From positions 1-7,758 of the forward strand of contig CAJOFP010000026.1 of the NCBI GenBank assembly GCA_905233795.1: 7,758 bases of DNA, given 5' to 3'. Position 1 is the stretch's first letter, and each line of letters opens with the position of its first letter. The notes under the pieces are model-generated. The model was not told the DNA's origin. It saw only the letters and a list, made by a program, of their open reading frames with translations, and did no database searches. Shown here piece after piece: positions 1 to 6,792 of this stretch. Source of the stretch: an uncultured Oscillibacter sp. (GTDB taxonomy: Bacteria > Bacillota > Clostridia > Oscillospirales > Oscillospiraceae). Made by a program: the position numbers and the translations under genes.

Positions 1-85
1 CGAACTTTCAAGCTGTCAGAAGCGCCGCTTTACGGGGCTATGTCCCTGCCTTATACCCATTGTCTTTCCCGTCCGCGTGATTTTT

Positions 86-122
86 ATCATTTTACGCTTT
101 CGGCTTTTCATCATTTTACGCT
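86..122. repeat. Two 13-base direct repeats, 24-base period
   Basis: ATCATTTTACGCT occurs at 86-98 and exactly again at 110-122. The copies lie inside the structured region; the first takes part in a small hairpin (75-77 with 95-97, 78-81 with 86-89) and the end of the second forms one side of the 122-129/213-222 helix. This may be a local duplication within the RNA. Confidence 0.6.
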
Positions 123-216
123 CGCCCGGATTGATACTTAATATTTATATATTTATCGTCACTCTTTTCATTTTCCCCAATCCACCAAAGAAAATGATTT
201 GAGTAACTTCACCCGG

Positions 217-246
217 TTGCGAACAAAATAAACATATGGGTATAAT
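217..246 (+). promoter_or_regulatory. Possible sigma-A promoter, rightward
   Basis: TTGCGA at 217-222 and TATAAT at 241-246 are separated by 18 bases. The predicted start near 253 coincides with the first base of the four-way junction, which would give an RNA of about 100-170 bases. The -10 box also lies inside the long-range helix 33-60/236-253, so the match could be a by-product of RNA structure. Confidence 0.4.
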
Positions 247-364
247 AGCCCCGCGGTCTGGAGCCTTAGAAACTCCAGTGCGTTGAGCATTCTGTTTACT
301 CGGCGTAGGGCATACGGGTACTGGGAATACCTGTCGCCTACCGCTCTTTATGTTTCGTACTTAA

Positions 365-393
365 ATTATATCACGGCTTCCCAAAAAGCGCAA
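365..393 (-). promoter_or_regulatory. Possible extended -10 promoter, leftward
   Basis: On the - strand TTGCGC (388-393) is followed after 17 bases by TATAAT (365-370), preceded by TG in extended -10 position. GTGATATAAT is identical to the -10 regions of both carD promoters in this window. Transcription would start near 358 and run left through the structured region. It competes with the rightward promoter as the origin of that RNA. Confidence 0.5.
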
Positions 394-407
394 GTCCTTT
401 TTGGGAA
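378..407 (+). terminator. Hairpin, possible terminator of the left RNA
   Basis: TTCCCAAAAAG (378-388) pairs perfectly over 11 bp with 397-407 around an 8-base loop. The T run (416-421) starts nine bases after the stem, so as an intrinsic terminator it is imperfect. It overlaps the leftward promoter at 365-393, so it might instead be a regulatory palindrome. Confidence 0.4.
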
Positions 408-439
408 AAATTTAAAATTTTTTCATAATTATTTTTAAT

Positions 440-484
440 AAAAAATCCCCCCGGCGTCTTATGGCGTCAACAGGGGGATTTTTT
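440..484. terminator. Bidirectional intrinsic terminator after ispF
   Basis: AAAAAATCCCCC (440-451) pairs with GGGGGATTTTTT (473-484), giving 12 bp with a 21-base loop, and a T run follows on either strand. It lies six bases past the ispF stop, so it ends the leftward carD-ispD-ispF transcript. It can also stop rightward transcription from the left-edge RNA. Confidence 0.9.
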
Positions 485-490
485 ATTTTA

Positions 491-973
491 TTATTCTTGT
501 TCCAATAACGCGACCGCGTGGGCGGCGATTCCTGAACCGTCGCCGGTAAAGCCCAGATATTCTTCCGTCGTGGCTTTAATATTCACCTGTCCGGTTGAAA
601 TATTTAACGCGTTCGCTATATTTTCCGTCATTTTGGATTTATATCCGGCGATTTTGGGCTTTTGCGCGATCAACGTCGCGTCCAGATTGGCGATAGCATA
701 TCCCGCGCCGCGCAGACGCTCCCCGACTTCTTTCAAGAGCTTGATACTATCCGCGTTGTGATATTTTTCGTCCGTATCGGGGAAAAGCTGTCCAATATCG
801 GGCATGGCCGCCGCGCCAAGTAAGGCGTCCATAATCGCGTGTGTCAACACATCCGCGTCAGAGTGTCCCAACAGTCCACGATCCCACGGGATTTGCACGC
901 CGCCCAATATTAAAAGCCGGTTTTCCGATAATCTATGCACGTCATACCCATGTCCGACGCGAAATTTTATCAT
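491..973 (-). CDS. ispF: 2-C-methyl-D-erythritol 2,4-cyclodiphosphate synthase
   Basis: IspF cyclises CDP-methylerythritol 2-phosphate to MEcPP with loss of CMP, the fifth step of the cytosolic MEP isoprenoid pathway. The protein has 160 residues, the normal family length. It has the metal-site motif GYDVHRL (D11, H13), [11 protein letters not shown] with the third metal ligand H45, the [10 protein letters not shown] loop, and the C-terminal [19 protein letters not shown] segment. The family works as a trimer with active sites between subunits. The gene is last in the leftward carD-ispD-ispF operon, 36 bases after ispD. An AAGGCGG site lies about 12 bases before the ATG, slightly far. A strong terminator follows directly. 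No catalytic residue I can check is missing. Confidence 0.97.
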   Translation of the reverse strand: MIKFRVGHGYDVHRLSENRLLILGGVQIPWDRGLLGHSDADVLTHAIMDALLGAAAMPDIGQLFPDTDEKYHNADSIKLLKEVGERLRGAGYAIANLDATLIAQKPKIAGYKSKMTENIANALNISTGQVNIKATTEEYLGFTGDGSGIAAHAVALLEQE

Positions 974-1009
974 AATATTAATACGCCGCCTTAAAATTTA
1001 TTTTTTATA

Positions 1010-1846
1010 TTATTCGCCCCGCATACGTTTTTCGAGAACGGCGCGGGCAAGTACAAAATCCATCGGCGTTGTGATTTTCATATTTTCCTCGTCGCCGTCT
1101 ATTAAATATACGATTTTACCCAGCGCTTCCACGGCGGAGCAATCGTCCGTGATATTCGCGCCGTCCTGAACGGCTTTTTGCAACGCGGCTTTTAATAAAT
1201 CCGCGTCGAATACCTGCGGGGTCTGTATGGCTCTTAAACAATCCCGCTCCGGCGTCTTTTCCACGGCGTTTACATTATTTTTCGCGCTTTTTTCCGCGTC
1301 TCCCGCGCTTTCCTGATTTTTATCTTGATTATTATCTTGATTATTTTCCCGGATTTGTTTAATTTGCTTGATTTGTTTAATCGTATCTTTGACGGGAATC
1401 GCGGGGGCGGCGGCGCCGTATATAATCGCCGTTTCAATCGTCTGATTGATTAAATCCGGCGTTATCAACGGACGGGCGCCGTCGTGAACCGCCAATAAAC
1501 CGGCGTCGCGTCTTGCCGCCATCGCCGCCAGTAAAACCGAATGGGCGCGGGTCTCCCCCCCGACGACTACTTGAGAGCATTTATCAATCTTATAATCCGC
1601 GCACAGACGCGAAACGGTTTCCAAATCCTGTTCCCGCGCCGCGACAATAATTTCATCGACGCGCCGCGATACCTGTAACGCCGCCAGCGTCCGCGCCAAT
1701 ACCGGCGCGCCGTTTAAATCCATCAGCAATTTATTTTCCGATCCCATACGGCTGGAACTTCCCGCCGCCGGTACCAGCGCCGTACAGACTGCGCGCTTTT
1801 TTGAATGCTTAATCACCCGCAAATATTTCAATGAAGTAGACAGCAT
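1010..1846 (-). CDS. ispD: 2-C-methyl-D-erythritol 4-phosphate cytidylyltransferase
   Basis: IspD couples CTP with methylerythritol 4-phosphate to give CDP-ME, the third MEP-pathway step. Family marks are the nucleotide-binding VPAAGSSSRMG near residues 25-35 with K39, VHDGARP (120-126), VKDT (152-155), AIQTPQVF (206-213), the TDDCSAVE stretch and KITTPMDF near the C terminus. At 278 residues it is longer than the usual roughly 225-240. The excess is a low-complexity insert at about residues 158-197 (IKQ repeats, then Asn/Gln/Asp-rich repeats) where E. coli IspD has a short dimer arm; about 29 residues are extra compared with that enzyme. The ATG has no clear Shine-Dalgarno site; the N terminus before residue 23 is not typical of the family, so a later start such as GTG at V11 is possible. 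Second gene of the carD-ispD-ispF operon. Confidence 0.95.
   Translation of the reverse strand: MLSTSLKYLRVIKHSKKRAVCTALVPAAGSSSRMGSENKLLMDLNGAPVLARTLAALQVSRRVDEIIVAAREQDLETVSRLCADYKIDKCSQVVVGGETRAHSVLLAAMAARRDAGLLAVHDGARPLITPDLINQTIETAIIYGAAAPAIPVKDTIKQIKQIKQIRENNQDNNQDKNQESAGDAEKSAKNNVNAVEKTPERDCLRAIQTPQVFDADLLKAALQKAVQDGANITDDCSAVEALGKIVYLIDGDEENMKITTPMDFVLARAVLEKRMRGE
1320..1381. repeat. Two short tandem repeats inside ispD
   Basis: TTATCTTGATTA occurs twice back to back (1320-1331, 1332-1343); on the coding strand it encodes NNQD-type units. Next to it are three 9-base units at 1355-1363, 1364-1372 and 1373-1381 (TTGTTTAAT, TTGCTTGAT, TTGTTTAAT) encoding IKQ three times. All units are multiples of three, so the frame is kept. 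The word at 1322-1336 recurs exactly, in reverse complement, in coaX at 3841-3855. Confidence 0.9.
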
Positions 1847-1903
1847 ATTTTTTCAACCCGTAATTTATTTTATTTTCATCATATAATATTATTAATTTTA
1901 ATA

Positions 1904-2425
1904 TTATTGCGTCGGACTCGCGTTTTGCTGAACATTCGCCGGATTGTCGCGCCGTATGGCGTCCATTAAACGCGCCTCCACGTCCTGATATTCGCTCCGT
2001 TCCGCCAGAACAATTTCAGAAATCATGATTTGCTTGGCGTTATATAACATTTTCCGTTCTCCGGTGGACAGTCCGCGTTGGCTCTCCCGCCGCACCAATG
2101 TCTTGACGACCCGCGCCACTTCGTACAAATCCCCGCTTTTCATCCGGGTTAAATTTTCCTGATAACGCTTGTTCCAGTTCGTGTTGATTTCCACATCCAA
2201 ATCGGGAATGGCGTCCATCAGTTCCCGCGCCTCGTTCGCGCTCATGACGTTCCGGATGCCTTTGGCTCCGGCGCCGGATGTGGGAATTTTCAGCGTCAGA
2301 CCGCCTGTCGGCATACTGAACACATAAAATTCTTTTCGCACCCCGGCGATTTTCTCCTCTACAATATCCTCAATTTTCCCCGCTCCGTGCATGGGATGAA
2401 CCACATAATCTCCGATGCTAAACAT
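1904..2425 (-). CDS. CarD/CdnL-family RNA polymerase-binding regulator
   Basis: CarD/CdnL proteins bind the RNA polymerase beta subunit through an N-terminal Tudor-like domain and stabilise open promoter complexes through a helical C-terminal domain. Here the RNAP-interaction domain covers roughly residues 1-60, starting MFSIGDYVVHPMHGAG, and the helical domain roughly 70-160. The latter contains NWNKRYQENL, whose Trp corresponds to the wedge Trp of characterised CarD proteins. The reading frame is open 14 codons further upstream, but I start at 2425 because a perfect AAGGAGG (2433-2439) lies seven bases before that ATG and the family begins there; this gives 173 residues. It is first in the operon with ispD and ispF, with an AT-rich 57-base gap to the ispD start. 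The Gln/Asn-rich last 12 residues look disordered. Confidence 0.92.
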   Translation of the reverse strand: MFSIGDYVVHPMHGAGKIEDIVEEKIAGVRKEFYVFSMPTGGLTLKIPTSGAGAKGIRNVMSANEARELMDAIPDLDVEINTNWNKRYQENLTRMKSGDLYEVARVVKTLVRRESQRGLSTGERKMLYNAKQIMISEIVLAERSEYQDVEARLMDAIRRDNPANVQQNASPTQ

Positions 2426-2513
2426 TACGGCGCCTCCTTCCGTATACGCCCTTTGGCGCGTCCTCACTGTTTCCTTTTACTTTCCGTCCATTGATTACAA
2501 TATAGACAAATTT

Positions 2514-2542
2514 ATTATATCACAATCGGAAAATATTTACAA
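2514..2542 (-). promoter_or_regulatory. Promoter of the carD-ispD-ispF operon
   Basis: On the - strand TTGTAA (2537-2542), a 17-base spacer and TATAAT (2514-2519) with an extended TG motif. Transcription should start near 2507, leaving a leader of about 80 bases before the ATG at 2425. The word TTTATTATATCACAA at 2511-2525 recurs exactly in front of the second carD gene. Confidence 0.75.
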
Positions 2543-2554
2543 CGATTATTTTTC

Positions 2555-2635
2555 ATATTTTTTATATTTTTTATTTTATTTTTTAATTTTTTTATATTTT
2601 TATATATTATATTTATTTATATAAATTTTTATATT
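2555..2635. other. 81-base run of only A and T
   Basis: No G or C occurs from 2555 to 2635. It lies between the divergent carD and panT promoters, is rich in T on the + strand, and has no reading frame or clear hairpin of interest. It may act as a flexible or UP-element-like spacer, which is inference. Confidence 0.9.
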
Positions 2636-2667
2636 CATCTCAAATCCGGGGGGTAAATAAAAAAAAC

Positions 2668-2695
2668 TTGCGTTCCATATAAAATATGCTATAAT
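2668..2695 (+). promoter_or_regulatory. Promoter of panT-coaX
   Basis: TTGCGT (2668-2673), a 16-base spacer and a consensus TATAAT (2690-2695). The predicted start near 2702 places the first pan-like hairpin about 18 bases into the transcript. The leader before the panT ATG is about 230 bases long, typical of a cis-regulated gene. Confidence 0.75.
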
Positions 2696-2719
2696 CACTC
2701 CGCCGGACGGACAGGAAAG

Positions 2720-2753
2720 CCGCGACGTATCCGAAATGCCGGAACGTCAGCGG
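2720..2753 (+). promoter_or_regulatory. pan-motif-like hairpin, copy 1
   Basis: CCGC (2720-2723) pairs with GCGG (2750-2753), GACGT (2724-2728) with ACGTC (2744-2748), and TCCG (2730-2733) with CGGA (2740-2743). One A is bulged on each side (A2729, A2749) and the loop has six bases. A hairpin with two conserved bulged A residues, often in tandem, is the published description of the pan RNA motif found in leaders of pantothenate genes. The match is by structure and context from memory, not by a covariance search. Confidence 0.65.
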
Positions 2754-2764
2754 GCGTTTCTATC

Positions 2765-2860
2765 TATATAAATATATAAATTATTATATTATAATTATAA
2801 ATTATATAAATTTATATAATTATTTATAATTTATTAATTTTATTTATATATTTATTTTTT
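2765..2860. other. 96-base A/T-only tract between the pan-like hairpins
   Basis: The sequence from 2765 to 2860 contains no G or C. It lies within the predicted 5' leader between the two similar hairpins, which elsewhere are usually described as close together. It resembles the other intergenic AT filler of this window and has many short self-complementary TATAA-type words. Confidence 0.9.
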
Positions 2861-2873
2861 CCATGTCCCGACG

Positions 2874-2889
2874 GCGTATGAAAATACGC
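2874..2889 (+). promoter_or_regulatory. GAAA-tetraloop hairpin overlapping pan-like copy 2
   Basis: GCGTAT (2874-2879) pairs perfectly with ATACGC (2884-2889) around a GAAA loop. Bases 2887-2889 are also the lower strand of the second pan-like hairpin, so that lower helix and this hairpin cannot form together. This would allow a two-state switch; that role is inferred. Confidence 0.45.
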
Positions 2890-2919
2890 GACGTATCCAA
2901 AAAAACCGGAACGTCAGCG
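2887..2919 (+). promoter_or_regulatory. pan-motif-like hairpin, copy 2
   Basis: CGC (2887-2889) pairs with GCG (2917-2919), GACGT (2890-2894) with ACGTC (2911-2915), and TCC (2896-2898) with GGA (2908-2910). The bulged A residues are A2895 and A2916, the same places as in copy 1, while the loop differs. The ribosome site AAAGGA (2920-2925) follows with no gap, so folding could affect panT translation. Confidence 0.65.
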
Positions 2920-2935
2920 AAAGGATTGATTTTTT

Positions 2936-3598
2936 ATGAACATCATGAAAACGACAGGCAAAAAATACGACGCGCATTACATGACCGGTCTCGCGCTCAT
3001 GTCCGCGATTGTGATTTTATTGGCAAGCACGCCGCTCGGCATGATCCAGCTGCCCGTGATTAAAGCCACCACGACGCATATCCCCGTGATTCTCGGCGCG
3101 ATTCTCATGGGGCCTCTCGCGGGCTGTATCCTCGGCGGCGTATTCGGGATTTGCTCCGTTATCAGCAATACATTCACGCCGACATTATTATCTTTCGCGT
3201 TCTCGCCGTTCATGTCCGTCACGGGACTGTCCGGCGCGTTGAAAGCCCTCTGGATCGCCGTCGGCTGCCGCGTCATGATCGGTCTTGTGTCCGGCTGGCT
3301 CTGGATCGGCCTGAAAAAATTAAAATTCAACGATATGGCCGCGCTTCCCATCGTCGGCTTTATCGGCTCCATGACAAATACAGTCTGCGTCATGGGCAGT
3401 ATCTATATTTTATTCGCCCAGCAGTACGCTGAAGCCCGTCAAGTCGCCATGAGCGCCGTTTTCGGCATGATTATGGGCACCGTCACGGGCGCGGGCGTCA
3501 TGGAGGCGTTGGCGGCGCTTGTTTTAGTCACGGCCATCGGCAAGGCGCTTCTGCGCTTTACGCCCGCCGTCATCCGGGGATTTTCCCGCGCCGCGTGA
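2936..3598 (+). CDS. ECF transporter S component, putative pantothenate uptake (PanT-like)
   Basis: The S component of an energy-coupling factor transporter is a small membrane protein that binds one vitamin and works with a shared energising module, not encoded in this window. The 220-residue protein has about five to six hydrophobic segments: roughly residues 19-38, 46-75, 86-110, 120-150 and 165-200. The pattern TPLGMIQLP, then THIPVILGAILMGPLAG and GCILGGVFG, then GSMTNTVCVMGSIY fits the family whose members include pantothenate and folate S components. Substrate assignment rests on context: coaX follows 65 bases downstream and pan-like hairpins precede it. The ATG at 2936 has AAAGGA ten bases upstream; an ATG three codons later is a minor alternative. 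The N terminus carries the A20-A24 spacing expected in helix 1. Confidence 0.85.
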   Translation: MNIMKTTGKKYDAHYMTGLALMSAIVILLASTPLGMIQLPVIKATTTHIPVILGAILMGPLAGCILGGVFGICSVISNTFTPTLLSFAFSPFMSVTGLSGALKALWIAVGCRVMIGLVSGWLWIGLKKLKFNDMAALPIVGFIGSMTNTVCVMGSIYILFAQQYAEARQVAMSAVFGMIMGTVTGAGVMEALAALVLVTAIGKALLRFTPAVIRGFSRAA

Positions 3599-3600
3599 AT

Positions 3601-3672
3601 AAACATCACGCCTGATTATTATATCAAACATCACGCTTAATAATTATAATTATATTAAATATCATGCCTGAG
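3601..3672 (+). repeat. Three degenerate 15-base direct repeats before and across the coaX start
   Basis: AAACATCACGCCTGA (3601-3615), AAACATCACGCTTAA (3626-3640) and AAATATCATGCCTGA (3658-3672). The first two share an exact 11-base core. In the third copy one base change makes the ATG used as the coaX start (3664). The spacers are AT-rich. No Shine-Dalgarno site is visible before that ATG. Confidence 0.75.
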
Positions 3673-4599
3673 CATATTACAACCAATATTACGCCGTCCG
3701 CGCCGTTATTACTGGCGTTCGACATCGGCAATACGACGGTTTTATTCGCCGGTCTGGACGGGGAACGCGTGATTTTTAAAACCCGCTTCCCCACGATTTA
3801 CAATCAAGACCGCAAGCGAAATTATAATCTTGATAATCTTGATAATAATCAAGATTATCAAACCGGGAATTTTTACGCGAATAAAATCCGGGATATTTTG
3901 CTTGAAAATCATATATTACAGCGGGATTTTCAATTTTTATCCTGTATTATTTCATCCGTCGTCCCGCCGGTCTCGCGGGAAATTCAAGACGCGGTTTATA
4001 ATCTCACAAATCAAAATCCCCTGATCGTCGGCCCGGATTTAAATACCGGATTAAAATTTCTCATCGACGCGCCGGAAAAATTGGGCGCGGATCGAATCGC
4101 GCTCGCGGCGGGCGCTTTCCGTCTCTATCAGCCGCCGCTGATTCTCATCGACATGGGGACGGCGACGACAATCGACATTCTCGAACCGCCGAATATTTAT
4201 CCGGGCGGCATTATTCTGCCGGGGGTTCAAATCTCCCTCGACGCCTTGACTTCCCGTACCGCACAGCTTCCCGAATTAAATTTATATCAGGATTTTCATA
4301 ATTTTTATTATAAAAATAATATAAATAATAAAATTAATCAAAAAATCCCCCTGATAGGCAAAAACACTATGGACTGCATACGCGCCGGGGGACTGTACGG
4401 CTCCGCCGCCGCGCTCGACGGCTTGTTAGACCGTATCGAAAGCGAAATCAGACATCCGTCCCGGATCATCGCCGCCGGGGGACTGTCTGAAATCATCGTT
4501 CCCTTGTGCCGCCATTCTATCGAAATTCATCCCGATTTGCTCCTGTACGGCCTCCGCGTTTTATATAATCTAAATCATTCAATATTTCATAAATCATAA
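3664..4599 (+). CDS. coaX: Type III pantothenate kinase
   Basis: CoaX phosphorylates pantothenate with ATP in the first step of coenzyme A synthesis, in the cytosol. The fold is an ASKHA-type kinase. Visible marks are LLLAFDIGNTT (D20 in the phosphate-binding loop), SSVVPP, GADRIALAAGAF (141-152, D143), the DMGTATT motif (163-169, D163), PGVQISLDALTSRTAQLP, IGKNT and a late GGL/DLLLYGLRVLYN segment. The three aspartates correspond to the conserved acidic residues of the family. At 311 residues it is longer than the usual roughly 255-265. The excess is an N-terminal extension of about 13 residues, an Asn/Asp-rich insert near residues 52-68 and an Asn-rich insert near residues 205-230. It is second gene after panT. 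The start lacks a ribosome site and lies in a repeat, so translation may be coupled or weak. Confidence 0.95.
   Translation: MPEHITTNITPSAPLLLAFDIGNTTVLFAGLDGERVIFKTRFPTIYNQDRKRNYNLDNLDNNQDYQTGNFYANKIRDILLENHILQRDFQFLSCIISSVVPPVSREIQDAVYNLTNQNPLIVGPDLNTGLKFLIDAPEKLGADRIALAAGAFRLYQPPLILIDMGTATTIDILEPPNIYPGGIILPGVQISLDALTSRTAQLPELNLYQDFHNFYYKNNINNKINQKIPLIGKNTMDCIRAGGLYGSAAALDGLLDRIESEIRHPSRIIAAGGLSEIIVPLCRHSIEIHPDLLLYGLRVLYNLNHSIFHKS
3824..3858. repeat. Perfect inverted repeat inside coaX
   Basis: ATAATCTTGAT (3824-3834) and its reverse complement ATCAAGATTAT (3848-3858) are separated by 13 bases that contain a further partial copy. It codes for the low-complexity stretch NLDNLDNNQDYQ. Bases 3841-3855 equal 1322-1336 of the ispD insert in reverse complement. 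Confidence 0.9.
4298..4338 (+). repeat. 41-base A/T-only run within coaX
   Basis: No G or C occurs from 4298 to 4338, inside the reading frame. It encodes an Asn, Lys, Ile and Tyr-rich loop between the TAQLPEL and IGKNT segments. Composition matches the intergenic filler, not the flanking coding DNA. Confidence 0.85.
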
Positions 4600-4637
4600 A
4601 TTAATAATAAATTTTTATTATTTTTATTAAAAAATTA

Positions 4638-4693
4638 AAATAAAATAATCCGTCGCGCTTTCTCAATTTATCGCGTAACGGATTATTTTATTT
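4638..4693. terminator. Bidirectional terminator between coaX and the second carD
   Basis: A 16-bp stem pairs 4638-4653 with 4678-4693, topped by CGCG (4654-4657) pairing with 4672-4675 after a 2-base bulge. A and T runs flank it, so it can end both the rightward coaX and the leftward carD-like transcript. Its word ATCCGTCGCG (4648-4657) recurs in the terminator at 5472-5507. Confidence 0.85.
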
Positions 4694-4736
4694 ATTTTAT
4701 TTTTATAATTTATTTTATAATAATATAAATAATATA

Positions 4737-5276
4737 TTAATCGCGCTTTGACTCAATCCGGGACGCGATATACGGCCCGACTTCTTCATATGGAATTTCC
4801 AGCGCGGCGGATAACTCGCCGTATAAAAGCCGCTCCGCCTGTTTCATGTAATGCTCATCCGTCATCCCCAAACGACGGCTGCGCGAACGCGCCTGTTCCC
4901 GCTTGGCGTAAATCGCCATTGTCAACTCCACAAGATCCATCGTGTCACTGGAGTGAATCGCCTCCTGATACCGCCGCGTCAGCGCCTGTGATGTGGGGGC
5001 TTTCCACGCCCGCGCCCGGATATTGGGTATCTTGCCGATTAACGCCTCCGCGTCCTCGCGGCTCATCACGGGACGTATCGGCGCTTTTTGATTGTCCACC
5101 GGCGTATAAATCACGCCGTCCTGATGCAATGGCCTGAGCTGATAATATTCCCGATCCCGTTCCGCGAAAGACAATCCCGGTTTCGTGACGCTTTCCACGC
5201 GGCAGACGCCTGTCGTGCCGTACACAACCAGATCGCCCGGCTGATAAATCAAATCTCCCGTTTCAGTGCGTTCCAT
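4737..5276 (-). CDS. CarD-family transcriptional regulator, second copy
   Basis: This protein of 179 residues has the same architecture as the product at 1904-2425: an N-terminal CarD/TRCF RNAP-interaction domain (about residues 8-70, with YQPGDLVVYGTTGVCRVESV) and a helical C-terminal domain. It differs clearly in sequence. The C-terminal half, with LYGELSAALEIPYEEVGPYI, is typical of CarD-like proteins of Clostridia, and the NW-x-x-RY Trp of the first copy is Leu here (QALTRRYQE). Another Trp, in RARAWKAP, lies upstream. Expected role: binding RNA polymerase to tune promoter opening, target unknown. It is a single-gene unit between two terminators. GAGAGGG eight to fourteen bases before the ATG serves as ribosome site. 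Confidence 0.88.
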   Translation of the reverse strand: MERTETGDLIYQPGDLVVYGTTGVCRVESVTKPGLSFAERDREYYQLRPLHQDGVIYTPVDNQKAPIRPVMSREDAEALIGKIPNIRARAWKAPTSQALTRRYQEAIHSSDTMDLVELTMAIYAKREQARSRSRRLGMTDEHYMKQAERLLYGELSAALEIPYEEVGPYIASRIESKRD

Positions 5277-5316
5277 GATCAGATCCCTCTCTTCCGTTCC
5301 GCTTTCTCATGATTTT

Positions 5317-5345
5317 ATTATATCACAAATTCCCCCAAAATGTAA
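5317..5345 (-). promoter_or_regulatory. Promoter of the second carD-like gene
   Basis: On the - strand an extended -10 TGATATAAT (TATAAT at 5317-5322) with a poor -35 match TTACAT (5340-5345) at 17 bases. The stretch TTTATTATATCACAA (5314-5328) is identical to that before the first carD gene. Start predicted near 5310, leader about 34 bases. Confidence 0.7.
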
Positions 5346-5471
5346 GCGAAATTTTTATTTTATATAAATTTTATCTGTCATTTCTATAAATTTTATCCAA
5401 AATTCCATCAATTATATAAAAATGACATATCAAATTTATATTATTATATAATAAATTATATAATAAAAATT

Positions 5472-5507
5472 AAAAACTCCCCCATCCGTCGCGTTGGGGG
5501 AGTTTTT
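5472..5507. terminator. Intrinsic terminator after the lipoprotein gene
   Basis: AAAAACTCCCCCA (5472-5484) pairs perfectly over 13 bp with 5495-5507 around a 10-base loop, with T runs on either strand. It lies 65 bases past the lipoprotein stop, after an AT-only stretch, and upstream of the second carD promoter, which it insulates. Confidence 0.9.
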
Positions 5508-5572
5508 GATAATTTTATTTTTAATATTTATAAATTATTATATTATTTATATAATTATAAATTTATAATAAA

Positions 5573-6316
5573 TTATTCCGCGTCGGTCTCGCCCGCGTCC
5601 GCGCTTTCGGCGTCGGCGGTTTCTTCCGTCTCCTCGCCGGATTCTTCGCCCGCGTCGGCGTCATCCGCGTTTTCTTCGGCGGCTTCCTCGACAGCCGGAG
5701 CCATCGCGTTGCGGGTCACGATATAGGCGCCTAACGTCGTCCAGTTGACTTCCACGTTATCCTGAGAAACCAGCGCGGACATCTCATCGCCTAATCCGGC
5801 GTTTTCAAATAAATCCGCGACGCTTTGATAATCCTGTACCGCGTCATTGGCCAGACCGTTTAAAGACTCGGCGAAATTCACGTCAAATTCCGCTTTCTGG
5901 GCGTCGTCCAAAGACTGATAAGCCTCATAGATAGCCGTCCGCAGTTCCGTGACGGCGTCCTCATCGAAATCGACGATTTGTAACGCCTGCGCGCAGGATA
6001 CTAAATCATATGCCGCTTGAGCCTCTTGAACCGCCGGGTCGCTGGTATCGCCAAAACCGACGCATTCCAAGAACAAAGCCCGCATTGTCTCCGCGTCCGC
6101 CTTGACTTCAGCCGCTTCTTCCGATACTTCTTCCGATTCCACAGGCGCTTCGTCCGTATCTTCAGCCGTTTCGTTTTCCGTCTGGGCGGCTTCTTCCTCG
6201 TTTTCCGTCTGCGCGGTCTCTTCCTCACTCGTCGTGGCGCCGCCTCCGCAGGCGGCTAAACTCAGGCACAGAACGCCCGCGAGAATCAGCGCGTACAGTT
6301 TTCGCGTCTTTTTCAT
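5573..6316 (-). CDS. Putative lipoprotein with acidic low-complexity tails
   Basis: I do not recognise the family. Residues 1-22 form a lipoprotein signal peptide (MKKTRK, hydrophobic core, lipobox LAAC with C23), so the mature protein should be anchored on the outer face of the membrane. Residues 28-74 are a Glu/Thr/Ala-rich linker with repeated QTENE words. A central domain at about 75-205 looks alpha-helical and soluble, containing FLECVGFGD and a second Cys in LVSCAQAL. The last 35 residues are again almost only Glu, Asp, Ala, Ser, Gly and Thr. The 247 residues are very acidic overall. It is a single-gene unit with its own promoter and terminator, divergent from cysK. The start ATG overlaps the stop of an AUG-UAA start-stop pair (6316-6321) that sits closer to the GGGAG ribosome site. 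Confidence 0.85.
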   Translation of the reverse strand: MKKTRKLYALILAGVLCLSLAACGGGATTSEEETAQTENEEEAAQTENETAEDTDEAPVESEEVSEEAAEVKADAETMRALFLECVGFGDTSDPAVQEAQAAYDLVSCAQALQIVDFDEDAVTELRTAIYEAYQSLDDAQKAEFDVNFAESLNGLANDAVQDYQSVADLFENAGLGDEMSALVSQDNVEVNWTTLGAYIVTRNAMAPAVEEAAEENADDADAGEESGEETEETADAESADAGETDAE

Positions 6317-6389
6317 TACATTTTACTCCCTTTCCGTATATTTCTTCCCCTTGACAGGCGCGATTTTACGGCATACCCAATCATAAAAT

Positions 6390-6418
6390 AATATATAAAT
6401 ATATCAATCAGATGTAAA
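6390..6418 (-). promoter_or_regulatory. Possible second lipoprotein promoter, proximal
   Basis: On the - strand TTTACA (6413-6418), 17 bases, TATATT (6390-6395). It would start near 6383 and give a 65-base leader. In AT-rich DNA such matches are frequent, so it ranks below the distal promoter. Confidence 0.35.
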
Positions 6419-6458
6419 CCGGGCGCGGTTCGCGGCGTCCTTTCCTGTCGGGGGTTTT

Positions 6459-6487
6459 ATTATACAGTCCCCCGGATGGAAAGTCAA
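6459..6487 (-). promoter_or_regulatory. Main lipoprotein promoter
   Basis: On the - strand TTGACT (6482-6487), a 17-base spacer and TATAAT (6459-6464): the best sigma-A match in the window. Start near 6452, leader about 135 bases. The transcript begins close to GACAGGAAAG (6440-6449), a word that also occurs near the start of the panT leader (2710-2719). Confidence 0.8.
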
Positions 6488-6668
6488 GACTCGCGGGCGG
6501 CTTATAATCTGGAATTTAGGAAAATTCAGGAAATTTATATTTTTATTTTCCTTTTTTTCTTATTTTTTCCTGTTTTTTTATCTATTTTTACCAATCAGGC
6601 ATTTTATATAAAATTATAATATAAATTTAAATATATTTTATATAATACGCCAAATATCACAAACGCTA

Positions 6669-6697
6669 TTGACAGGACTATTTTTTTATTTTATTAT
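6669..6697 (+). promoter_or_regulatory. Promoter of cysK
   Basis: A perfect TTGACA (6669-6674), 17 bases, then TATTAT (6692-6697). The predicted start near 6704 leaves a leader of about 90 bases. No T-box or S-box features are visible in that leader. The region 6488-6668 between the divergent promoters is AT-rich, with a T-rich stretch at about 6538-6590 and no gene. Confidence 0.7.
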
Positions 6698-6760
6698 AAT
6701 TTTATAAATCATATTAATCACATAGGAATAAATGAAGATAAAAATAAATATAATAAAAAA

Positions 6761-6784
6761 GCGGCCCGCGCCGCCTCAGGAGGG
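6761..6784 (+). promoter_or_regulatory. Hairpin and ribosome site of cysK
   Basis: GCGGC (6761-6765) pairs with GCCGC (6770-6774) around a 4-base loop. A strong AGGAGGG (6778-6784) follows three bases later, eight bases from the ATG at 6793. The hairpin lies next to the ribosome site and does not cover it; whether it regulates anything is unknown. Confidence 0.5.
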
Positions 6785-6792
6785 TTATTTTT

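Larger units (their letters stand above)
33..358. ncRNA. Putative structured RNA of unrecognised class
   Basis: No protein gene is convincing here, but the bases form nested helices. A closing helix pairs 33-40 with 246-253 and 51-60 with 236-245, leaving 41-50 as a bulge. Inside it, 122-129 pairs with 213-222 around a 2-base bulge, and 158-164 with 201-207 continues into 168-175 with 190-197. To the right a compact four-way junction pairs 254-257 with 340-343, 258-263 with 273-278, 281-287 with 299-305, and 307-309 plus 314-320 with 337-339 plus 328-334. The strand is unclear. G-U pairs in the right-hand junction (283/303, 284/302, 316/332) form only in + strand RNA, while those at 121/223 and 160/205 form only in - strand RNA. 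I could not match it to 6S, SRP, tmRNA, RNase P or T-box signatures. It may extend past the left edge. Confidence 0.45.
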